DNA of 64,000 nt from Notamacropus eugenii (Eukaryota; Chordata; Mammalia; Diprotodontia; Macropodidae): contig NC_092873.1 in NCBI RefSeq assembly GCF_028372415.1, positions 355,660,128 through 355,724,127 on the forward strand, written 5' to 3'. The notes beneath the pieces were generated by a model. It searched no databases and was not told the origin of the DNA. It saw only the letters and a list, made by a program, of their open reading frames with translations. Shown piece after piece: positions 44,901 to 54,260 of the stretch. The first letter of the stretch is position 1. The number at the start of each line of letters is the position of its first letter. The position numbers and the translations under genes are program-made.

Positions 44901-47900
44901 CTACATGTAGGAAGAAAGACTCCTTAAAGTTATGGGACTTTTCCAGAAAGTCTATTAAACTTATGATGCTGTTGAATAGTGAATATTATTTACTCATTTT
45001 GTGGACATTTTTAGCATCTGTTCTTTCCAGTTAAAATGTTCTAGACCAAAAGGGAGAATTCTTGCTTTGTGCCTGAAGCTTCCACAGAACAATTTTGTAA
45101 GCACTAGTTAATTGATCTGAAGCAGAGATTTTTAAGCTTTCTTGTATTATGGCCCCCTTTGGCAGTCTGGTGAAGTATATGAACCCCTTCTCAGAATGTT
45201 TTTAAATGCATTTTCATAAAGATATGTGTATGATATATGTATATATATGATATATATGTATACATGATTACAAAGGAAACCAATACTACTGAAATACATT
45301 TTTAAAAATATTTTCTAAAAACAAGTTAACAGACTCCAAGTTAAGAGCACCTGATATCAGGAAACAGCGAGGTAGTACAGTGAATAGAGCACTGGCCCTA
45401 GAGTCAAAAGGACCTGAATTCAAATGTGACCTCAGATACTAGCTGTGTTACCCTGGACAAATCACTTAATCCCACTTGTTTTCCCCCCCCCCAAAAAAAA
45501 CCAAACAGAGAACAGCTTATCTAGAGAGATAATTAATCAGTTGATAATTCTTTGTTGAATGTCTAATATGTCTTAGCTCCTAGAGTGAATTCTAAAAACC
45601 CTAAAATCTGGCATTTCACTTTCATAAAGCTTCTTGCTCCAGTTTGGCAGATGAGAAGTTGCAAGGAGATAAGAAAAGTATTCAGCTTTCAACATCAATT
45701 GAGTATGCTATTGGAGCTTATCAAAAAGATTGGTTTCGCAAGATACAAGTTCTTCCTGATTTCTCCTTAAGAAATAACAAGTACAATGTCTTTTTAGGGA
45801 GAGGAAGAATACAGTGAAGAGGAAAGTTCCAAGGTGGAGATTAAGTCAGAAGGTAATGATGCTGCTAATTCTTTGGCAAAAGAAGAGAAGGGAGAAGAAA
45901 AACCTGACCCTAAAGGCACTGTGACTGGCGAGAGACAAAGCGGAGATGGGCAAGTAGGTACCCACTAGGGGACGTTGCATTTCGGGACCAGATGAATTAT
46001 CCCTAGCTTGGAGAAATAAAGAGCCCTTTTGCTTGCCTTTTAGGAGAGCACAGAACCTGTAGAAAACAAGGTGGGTAAAAAGGTTCCAAAGCATTTGGAT
46101 GATGATGAAGATCGGAAGAATCCTGCCTATATCCCCAGGAAAGGGCTCTTCTTTGAACATGACCTCAGAGGCCAAACTCAAGAAGAAGAAGTCAGGTAAC
46201 ACTTAGGAGGAAGCTTCTCTGTTTTAGGAGAAATGCATATAGAGACTTGAGATTCTGTACAGATTTTATTTTTAAAAATGTTGTTACAGCTGAACTAGCA
46301 GGCTATATTCCAAAGAACTGTTTACTCAACAAAGATTTCTTAAGTGCCTGAGGAAGTTGCAAAGTTTAGATAAGATGTGGTCCTTCCCTTTGTAGAGTTT
46401 ATAGTCTAATAAAGGGACTTGGCATTGGTATTGCCCTGATCTCTGAGAGGCCTACCTGCTTTGACTCGGAGGCTGGGAGACCAAGTCAGGTGATGTTTAT
46501 TTTCCTCCATCAATACTGTAGCTCTTCTCAGGGGAAACACCATGCCTTTTCAAACTTTGAGCTTGGTAGGCCCTGCAAGCCAGAAATACTCTCCTTTTTG
46601 TCTAGACCCAAAGGACGTCAGCGGAAGCTGTGGAAGGATGAGGGCCGTTGGGAACATGACAAGTTCAGAGAAGATGAACAAGCACCCAAGTCTCGGCAGG
46701 AACTCATAGCCCTCTATGGTTACGATATTAGATCAGCTCACAACCCTGATGATATCAAACCCCGGAGAATCCGCAAACCCAGGTGAGGAATGACTTGAAG
46801 TAAGGACTGTTGAAAAATTTCAGGTATGGGGCTTTCAGTTCTTTACTGCCACCATTCATGGAGTCAGAAATTGTAGCACCACTGAAGAAGATACGGTCCT
46901 ATAATCCACAGGAGGTCATCCCTTTCATCACTAGGTTTTAATGGTTTTTTGTTTCTATTCTTCCAGGTTTGGAAGCTCTCCACAGAGGGAGCCGAACTGG
47001 GGCAATGATCGGCCAAACAAGCCTCCCCGTCACCAGGGCTCTGGGGGCTCTTCCTTGCCACCAAGAACATTCATCAATCGTAATGCTGCTGGTACAGGCA
47101 GAATGCCTACATCTAGGAACTTCTCTCGAGCTGGGGGCTATAAGGAAGGAAGGACTGGATTTAGGTCTGCAGAAAATGGTGGGCCACATAGCTTTCGTTC
47201 TAGTGACTCTGTCAAACATGAAAATGGTTATCGTTCTCGGCGCCTGGAGTATACCCCAGCTAGGGACCCATCCCCCGATATGGAGTCTTCTCGTATGCTT
47301 GGCAGCCCTGAAAAAGAGGAAGCAGCTTCAGAGCCTCCTCCTGCTGCCCCTGAAACTGTGCCACCCCCCCCAGACAGACCCATTGAGAAGAAGTCCTACT
47401 CTCGAGCAAGACGATCCAGAAACAAAGCTGGAGATGCAAGCAAGTTGGCAGAGGAAGTGCCACCTCCTGCAGAGGGGCTGGCCCCTGCACCTCCACCCCC
47501 CCCAACTACCCCACCACCTCCAGCATCACCACCACCACCACCACCACCACCACCACCACCACCACCTTCAAAGACTGGGAATTGGGAGGCCCCAGTGGAT
47601 TCCAGCACAGGAGAACTTGAGCAAGACATGACTCAGTTGAATCTGACTGAACAAAATTGGAGCCCAGGGCAGCCTCAGTTCTTACAACCAAGGGAGCTTC
47701 GAGGTAAGTAACTCAAAGATGGATGACCAGCTTTTTCTTTGCCTCAGGAAAGTTAGATGATGGGACATGGAAATCTTGAAGATGAGAGATGTCTGGGCTA
47801 ATATCAGTGATTAAGTCTCCATGACCATCATTTATTTAGCCTGGTACTCTCAAGCACCATGGTATTTGTGTATTTTAAGAAAGTATTGATTTTTTCACAG

Positions 47901-50900
47901 TATTCACTTCTAGTATTTAGAGCTGTATAATTGATTACTGTGGATAAAGAGGAAGAGTCTTGTCTTTTTAAGCTAATGATAGAGGCTGGTTCTCTAAGGT
48001 AGAAACTACTCTCTTAAGTTTGAGTTAGGATTTGGAAGAACATCCTATCTTTTGCAGTCAGTCTTCATGCTTAGGAACAAGTCAGGCCTTCCCAACTGCT
48101 AAAGTGTGCCCTCCAGTGGTCATTTCAGTCCCTCCTCAGCCACTAGGTGGCTGGATATGAGTGACTTCTTTGGTTCTTGAAAGTGTCTCACTACAGTTTA
48201 GAGTTTAGGAACCCTCATCCATTCACTTTTCAGATGAGATTTGTAGCAGCTCCTACCCAAACAAGATATAGAATTTTTGTCTTGGTTGGGACTAGAAAAT
48301 TGGCAAGGAGTAAAGCGCGTCTGTCTTCAGATGTGCTTCTCTTGCAATCAGGAGCTCAATAGAACCTTTACTTACTCTAACTTAGATGATTTACTCCAGC
48401 TGAGAAAGACCTACCTAAGCCCTCCAGATCTAGGATGTAGACAGATTAAGTAAATTGACAAAATATGCCCTCCAAACTGTTTTGGCCTGTTTTGTTGTAA
48501 TGAGCTAACTATTGCAGCCTAAGGTTTTTGCAGTGAAATATTCATAAGAAAAGATTTAAACATGTGCTTCCTTACTGGACTCTTTCTTTTTTTCTAATTT
48601 TTTTTCATTTAAAAAATGAAAATTTAAAGTTTAAAAAATTTTCTTTGTTCTCTCCCTCCCATCTCTTCTCTGTCCCTTTCACCCCCCATTCCCCCACACG
48701 AAAGAAAAAACAAAACATTAAAACATGTATAGTCAAACAAAACATTCCAGAATTGGCCAGGGCACTGAATTCATTTTTCAAGAGGTCCTCATTGATATGT
48801 CATAATAACAGGATTAGGTAGTAAATTTGCTAATACCAGTATTAACAGGAAGAAGAAATGTTTGAAGGGATTTTCTTTAGTTCAACATGAAAGTGCTGTT
48901 GCCAGTGCTGGAGTCTACACCACCACCACCCTCACCCTTGCCTGGTATCATCCTGGAGTGCTGTGTTTGTGTCTTCTATTCTCCAGTGAACAAATTTTTG
49001 TGTATTTCAGGTATTCCCAATCATATGCACCTGGGAGCAGGCCCTCCACCTCAGTTTAACCGTATGGAAGAAATGGTAAAGAACAGGGATGGGAAATGAG
49101 AGGGGGGACGAGTTTAGTTTGCAGTTGGCACAGTCTTTTAACCCAAACTATAGCATTGATAGGACCAAAGAAGTAATCCTTGCAGGCTCTCACTCTGCTG
49201 TCTCTGGGATGTCCAGGAAGGGCCTTTTTTTTTTTTTTCAGCTAATAGACTTTGTTGTCTGTTGGACAGTTTTTACTAAGCTGGTGGGTGGACTAGAGAT
49301 AGGACTATAAGACCTAGCCTTCACCTAGCCTTCGGTATTCTCTCTTTCAGAGTGTTCAGGGCAGTCGAGCCAAACGATATTCATCCCAGCGTCAGAGACC
49401 TGTCCCTGAACCACCGGCCCCACCTGTGCACATCAGTATCATGGAAGGGCACTACTATGACACATGTGAGTTTCAAGACTTCCTCTTAGAACTAGGCTTC
49501 TTATCAAAGTGCTGATAATGATATCAAAATGCTCAATTCTCTGAATTGAGAATAGATTCTTGGATAGCTTATTCCCTTCAACACTTGAATGTGGGCATCA
49601 GGAAGTTGCCTATTCTGTTTTCCCAGATAGAACACTAAGAAAACCTTTACAAGAGGGAAAGGAAGGAACTTTGCCCATGTGACATTGGGAATGAGAATCC
49701 CTATTAGTGAATTCCCCTGTGATATTTTGCAGTGCAGTTCCAGGGACCAATCTACACCCACAGTGACAGCCCTACCCCGATGCCTCCTCAGGGCATGATT
49801 GTACAGCCAGAAATGCATCTCCCTCACCCTGGTAAGTTTGTACCTCTAATTTCTCTTTTAGCAAAAAGGGAGTTGTAAGAGCAGAGTACATGAGACATCC
49901 TGGGGTCTGCTTTGTGTGATCCAAACCTTTCCCATTTCTTAAAGAGAGAGACCACAATCTAATATTCTCTTGGAACAGTCTTGAATAAATTAGGAAAGTA
50001 ACGTTATTTCTCATCCCTGTTTGTGGGATTTAGCAGCAGATTTAGGAACTGTGAAAAACAGCGTTCTCTTCCCTTCTTCAATATTTGTTCCATTCTTTCT
50101 TTCTAGGTTTACATCCCCATCAGACTCCAGCACCTCTGCCTAATCCGGGTCTGTACCCCCCACCAGTGTCCATGTCCCCCGGACAGCCACCACCCCAGCA
50201 GCTGCTTGCCCCTACCTACTTCTCTACTCCAGGTGTCATGAACTTCGGCAGTCCCAGCTATCCCTATGCCCCAGGGGCACTGCCCCCTCCCCCACCTCCT
50301 CACCTGTACCCTAATACCCAGGTAAGGTAACTAGCAGATTGTAACATTGTCCTCAAATTGCCCATGATGATGAGGAGAAGCAGCTTCTTTGATAAATCTC
50401 AGGATTTGTAAGGGACTAAGACATCCTGTGATAGTCCAGTCTCCTCATTGTCTCACTTCTTAGTCTCTATCCAATTCCTTTTATTGTTTTTCCATTTAAG
50501 ATTTTTGGTTAGTGGCAGGATCCATTCAGGGCCAGAATGCCCTTCACACAATAAATAGATAATGTTTTCTCTTAAACTGTATGACATTTTCTCATCTATA
50601 TTCATTCAAGATATTTATCAAACACCTGTGTGCCAAGATGTCTCACATCAGGTGTTGCCATGGATATGATGAAGATAAATAAGAAGTAGTTGCAGCTTAG
50701 TCTAGTAGGGAAAATAAGACACAGCCGAAGCTATTGAGCAGGGCGGGATGGTGAAAAAGTGAACAAGGAACAAAGTTTTTTGAAATTTCAGAAGAAGGAG
50801 TGACTACTTGATATATACCCTAGCCTTAGAACATTGACCTCCACAGTTGTGGGGAAGGCTAATAAGCCAAAGAGCCTCCAAAAGAGTGTGATCAGGTTAT

Positions 50901-52048
50901 TAAGAGCCCAAAAACATTGCCATTTGAGGACCGACTGAAGGACCTGGCGATGCTTAGCTTGGAGGGGGAAAGGGCAGTGATACCTGTCTTCAAGTATTTA
51001 AAGGGTTATAATTAGGAGAAGAAGAGACTTGCTTTGCCCTCCAAAGGCAGAAGTAAGAGCAATGGGTGGAAGTTTCGGACAGGTGGATTTAGGTTTAGTA
51101 TAACAAGAAACTTTCTAGAAACTATCTTTAGGTAGAATGGGCTGCTTTGGGAGGTAATGTTTTCTCCTTCAGTGGAGTTCTTCAAGGGAAGGCAGGAGTG
51201 ACCACTCATAACAATTTGCTGGAGGAGGTCTTATTCAGGGACCAGTTGGACTAGGTGGCTTGAAGTTTTACAGTTCTGAGATTCCTGGTCAGGTACTTAG
51301 GACATCTTAATTGAAGTAGGTGGTAATCACATAATCTCTCTCTTTTTCTTTTCTTTTTTTCCTTTCTCTCTTTCTCCCTTCCTTCCTTCCGTCCTTCCTT
51401 CTTGTGGAGGCAGTTGGGGTTAAGTGACTTGCCCACAGTGACATAGCTAGTAAGTGTCTGAGGCTGGATTTGAATTTGGGTCTTCGTGACTCCAGGGCTG
51501 GTGCTCTCTGCACTATGGTGCCACCTACCTGCCCTATAAACACATAATCTAATGTAGTAGGAAGCCAACTCAAATATAGGAAACAGCCTAACGAGCAAAA
51601 AAGTAAATCATTTTTGAACGATTGCTTAGAAACCTTCATAATTCCTAAAGATTGTCTATTTGTATTCTATTTTATGTCAACCTTTGTTCCCATTCTGCCT
51701 AAATTAACCCATTTTCCTTTTATTTCCTTGCCATGTTGGACCTTAGGCTCAGTCTCAGGTGTATGGAGGAGTAACCTATTATAACCCAGTTCAGCAACAG
51801 GTGCAGCCAAAACCTTCTCCACCCAGACGGACATCTCAGCCAGTCACCATCAAACCCCCACCACCTGAGGTATAGTAGCTCCTAGGCTAGCTTAGCGTTC
51901 CAGCCACATATCATTGTGCCTCTCCTTTCCCCAATGTACTTTCTTTGTCCTTGGGTGGGCACCCAGGGAAAAGTGCTTAGTGGGTTTTATCGAATACCAA
52001 ATTCTTTTTAATTTTTTATTTCAGGTTGTAAGCAGAGGTTCCAGTTAA
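41977..52048 (+). CDS. CASC3: CASC3 (MLN51/Barentsz): exon junction complex core subunit (13 coding exons)
   Basis: CASC3 is a core exon-junction-complex protein. It clamps eIF4A3 on RNA and supports mRNA localisation and nonsense-mediated decay. Exons are 41977-42189, 43004-43031, 43366-43403, 45798-45953, 46044-46195, 46606-46782, 46967-47703, 49011-49075, 49351-49465, 49733-49831, 50107-50321, 51747-51869 and 52025-52048, giving 713 aa (human 703). The start MADRRRQRASQDTEDEESGA and the end EVVSRGSS match human. The eIF4A3-binding SELOR region spans about 130-275. Phe181 (PRKGLFFEHD) and Trp211 (EGRWEHDKF) correspond to human Phe188 and Trp218, which insert into the complex. The C-terminal half is Pro-rich (LHPHQTPAPLPNPGLYPPP). 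Exon 7 carries a marsupial-specific-looking run of 13 prolines just before KTGNWEAPVDSS. Confidence 0.97.
42610..42865 (+). mobile_element. Marsupial tRNA-type SINE in CASC3 intron 1
   Basis: It is well preserved: 'gaagacctgagttcaaatcc', 'ctctgggcaagtcacttaac', 'ctcagtttcctcatctgtaa', 'aatgagctggagaaggaaat' and 'ggcaaaccactccagtatcc', with a tail of repeated 'accaacc'. The 'ggcaaaccactccagtat' part is highly typical of abundant young marsupial SINEs. Confidence 0.85.
43004..43403 (+). CDS. CASC3: CASC3 microexon pair (exons 2 and 3)
   Basis: Exon 2 is 28 nt (43004-43031) and exon 3 is 38 nt (43366-43403). Neither length is a multiple of three alone, but together they make 66 nt and encode ESEDCIEGDAVLSDYESAED plus two residues, as in human. 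An intervening 334-bp intron holds a 30-bp tandem duplication. Confidence 0.85.
43069..43128 (+). repeat. 30-bp tandem duplication
   Basis: Two adjacent 30-bp copies (43069-43098 and 43099-43128, each beginning ttgatatcaacc) differ at one base. It lies in CASC3 intron 2. Confidence 0.95.
43745..44150 (-). mobile_element. Marsupial-type L1 fragment interrupted by an L2-like piece
   Basis: The left part (43745-43807) has 'tttttccccagttacacata'; the right part (from about 44040) has 'ttgagttccaaattctttct', both familiar antisense L1 phrases. Between them (43808-44040) lies 'gagtacctgatatattcgag' and 'gcactaggctaagcttcag', an L2-type sequence. Confidence 0.5.
44160..44335 (-). mobile_element. 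MIR-type SINE in CASC3 intron 3
   Basis: It reads 'gaaattgagattcagagaca', 'taagtgacttgcctttgatc' and 'gatctgaagccaggtctttt', the reverse complement of a CORE-SINE. Confidence 0.6.
45110..45350 (-). mobile_element. Non-autonomous DNA-transposon-like repeat, copy 1
   Basis: It reads 'gagatttttaagctttcttg', 'ggccccctttggcagtctgg' and 'gaaccccttctcagaatg', then an AT-rich tract with a short (TATATA)-rich region and 'aaaggaaaccaatactactg'. A second copy in the opposite direction lies at 61828-62035. The family name is uncertain; strand is assigned relative to that copy. Confidence 0.45.
45355..45510 (+). mobile_element. Marsupial tRNA-type SINE in CASC3 intron 3
   Basis: It reads 'agtacagtgaatagagcact', 'ggacctgaattcaaatgtga' and 'gctgtgttaccctggacaaa', with a C-run/A-run tail. 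Confidence 0.8.
46315..46420. mobile_element. L2-like fragment in CASC3 intron 5
   Basis: It contains 'ctcaacaaagatttcttaag' and 'gtagagtttatagtctaat', resembling L2 3' sequence. Confidence 0.4.
47529..47567 (+). repeat. CASC3: (CCA)12 plus CCT: 13-proline run in CASC3 exon 7
   Basis: Twelve CCA codons in a row and one CCT code for 13 prolines. The codon purity points to a recent trinucleotide expansion. Human CASC3 has no such run here, only a short Pro/Thr-rich linker. Confidence 0.92.
48585..48765 (-). mobile_element. Marsupial-type L1 fragment in CASC3 intron 7
   Basis: 'tgttctctccctcccatctc' is followed by 'aacatgtatagtcaaacaaa' and 'acattccag', a typical antisense L1 phrase. It is AT-rich at its left end. 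Confidence 0.5.
50585..50720. mobile_element. L2-like fragment in CASC3 intron 11
   Basis: It contains 'tatttatcaaacacctgtgt' and 'gcttagtctagtagggaaaa', a diverged L2-type end. Confidence 0.4.
50835..51292 (+). mobile_element. CR1/L3-type LINE 3' end in CASC3 intron 11
   Basis: It reads 'gaggaccgactgaaggacct', 'ctgtcttcaagtatttaaag', 'gcaatgggtggaagtttcgg', 'gaatgggctgctttgggagg', 'gagttcttcaagggaaggca' and 'ccagttggactaggtggctt'. This is the characteristic phrase order of the CR1/L3 3' region shared by amniotes. Confidence 0.65.
51336..51535 (-). mobile_element. Marsupial SINE with purine-rich tail in CASC3 intron 11
   Basis: The body (about 51400-51535) reads 'ggttaagtgacttgcccaca', 'gacatagctagtaagtgtct', 'gaggctggatttgaatttgg' and 'tatggtgccacctacctgcc'. 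The pyrimidine-rich stretch before it (51338-51402) is the A/G-rich tail seen from the plus strand. Confidence 0.8.
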
Positions 52049-54260
52049 TTTAAATTTCTAAATACTTTAACTCTAACACCACATGAAAAGTAAGTACAAA
52101 CATGACCTGATGAAATACTGTCATGCTATTGCTTTAAAAAACAAAAACCTTATATTTACTAGTCTTTCAAGCATGTCCAATAATACTCTTTTGTAGTTGG
52201 GAGTTTCATGGGATAGCTGGTAAATCTTGGGAAAAACCAAAAGGGATCTTGAATCCACCAGCAGTTTCCTTAATGAATTGGCTTTAACTTTGTTACTTAG
52301 GACACCCCTGGGGCAGAGTTGAAGAAGTAGAGGCTGTTATTAACATAGCAAGACTTGGTGGAGTGAAGAAATGATGCTCGAAGTAGGATTGGGATACAGA
52401 AAGGAGGGCAGGAGAAGGGTCATCTAGACCTTACCAGGAAAGGGGTTAATTGAGCCTGGTATATACTGCAACAGAATCAGTCCTAGGAGTTTAGTGTCAG
52501 GATTCTCATCATTCTGGAATATGGTCTTTAGTGGTCTGTCTGGCTCTCTGAAAACATCCTGTGGTTGACCAGGAAGGTGTATTAATGCTGTGGTGGTTCT
52601 TCCTTTTTCCCTACTCCTTTCAGAACAGCAGAAGTGAGAACTCAGAAGATGAAAGATACATCAGGCCACCTGCTGCTGGGAGTGCTCTGATGATATTGTG
52701 GCCCCCATCAGCAAGCAGACTTGTTACCCAGAATGAAAAGCAGCCTTACCCTCTTCTTGGGAATAGGCTTTGATGGGAAAATAAGGACACCTTTCTTCTC
52801 CAGTGAGAGTGGCTTCTGTACTCAGGGCAGGGAAGGCCCTAGTCAGCCAGCCAACTCATGTCCCCTTGTCTCTAGACCTAGAAGCTCATGTCTCTGCTGC
52901 TGATCTTCCCCTCCTTTCATTCTGCCCTGGGACTGAAATGTCCTTCCCTCCCATGGTGGGCACCTTCTTGTCCTTTTCTTGTTTAAGATGTTCAATGAAA
53001 AAACCTTTGCTTGCTGTTTAATATTCTTCCTTTTTCCTTTAAAAAAAATGAAATGAACTCATTCTACTCAGTTTACCAACTCCTCTGGGTTCCCTTTAGA
53101 TTCCCCACCATGTCCCTCCCAGATGATAATGAATGTACCAGCCAGCTCTTTCCCCACCCAGAGTCTTCATAGGAGCTGGTATTTTTTTGTTTTTGTTGGT
53201 TTCTCTTGTTGTATGTTTTTTAATTCTAACTCTTCCCTATAGACACAGCTCTCAGCAGAGGATAGCATTCAGAAAGGCCCAGGGTCAATAGAAGTACCCT
53301 ACTTTCCATTTTCAGCTTTTAGGGATTTGGATCCCACTATCTGCTGTGATGGGTTTTAGTTTAGATATTCAATTTCTCTACTTTTGGAGAGAGGAAATAG
53401 ATCTGGTGCTCTTGGGATTGGGGAGGGTAAAGTAATGGTATCCTCCCCTTCTCCTCCCATCACCCTCCTTAGGGCTATCTCTTCATAGTGCCTGGGGCAA
53501 ATCAATTCGATGAGGCGGCAAGAACTGGAGGTTCTTCAGCTTCCCTCCTCCCACCCCCATTTGCTGCAGACCAAGGCCACCCTCTAAGCCGAAGGTCACA
53601 TTCTCAAGTAGCTCCAGTCCGCTTGGCCCTGAAACCTGGGTGCAATGCTCCCTGCACGTTCTTCTTAATTCCTCTCCCATTTTGATAGCCTCCCTTTTAA
53701 TTAAAAAAAAAAAAAAGGTAGCATATCAGCCAGGCTGAAGACCAAAACGTAACCAGGTGCTTCTTGGGCTCAGGGCAACTTAACCCATCTGCCTCCACAG
53801 AAGACTTCATTGATGCAGTTGCCAGAGGCCACTTGGCTGCTGCCCCTAACCTGCTACAAAACCTGAGTGTAGTGGCCATTTCACCTCGGCATAGTCACTG
53901 TTTATCTAGTCTCTTCTGCTGTCCAGCAGCTTGGCTTGGTCATTGCAGGTCATCTTGGCCATGGGCTCAATCAGAAAGTATATTTGGGGGGACAGGGTGG
54001 GGCTCAGCCATTTCCTTCCTACTGACATACTCGTTTAGAAGCTAACTGGTGTTTGCTCCTTTTATAGGCTGTTTTCTTGCTGCCTTGAGCCCAAGGGCCA
54101 CATGACCAGTCTCCCAGACCTTTATAACACTGTGATGGTTATGTCTATTGAACCATGTGTTTTTCTCTGGGGTTTTCTTTTTTCATTTTTTGTTGTTCTG
54201 AGGAGTGTTTATTTGTGATCTACATTGTGACTTCCTGATGATAAATTTTAGATGGGAAAT
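52049..54260 (+). other. CASC3: CASC3 3' untranslated region with a spliced intron
   Basis: After the TAA (52046-52048) exon 13 continues to 52089, where a GTAAGT donor follows. A CAG acceptor at 52621-52623 opens exon 14, all 3' UTR. The end is uncertain: ATTAAA at 53700-53705 heads an A run, and GATAAA (about 54239-54244) lies in a T-rich block. The open frame that crosses the exon 14 acceptor is not coding. Confidence 0.65.

Noticed and set aside
47260-47691. Alternative frames over CASC3 exon 7, including poly-His, poly-Gly and poly-Val runs
   Set aside because: These are the other frames of the CCA repeat; only the proline frame continues the conserved protein.
50835-51292. An LTR-type element in CASC3 intron 11
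   Set aside because: The phrase order matches the CR1/L3 LINE 3' end. No terminal repeats or TG...CA ends were seen.
52561-52773. Alternative C-terminus for CASC3 across exon 14
   Set aside because: The TAA in exon 13 follows EVVSRGSS, exactly as in human CASC3, so exon 14 is untranslated.
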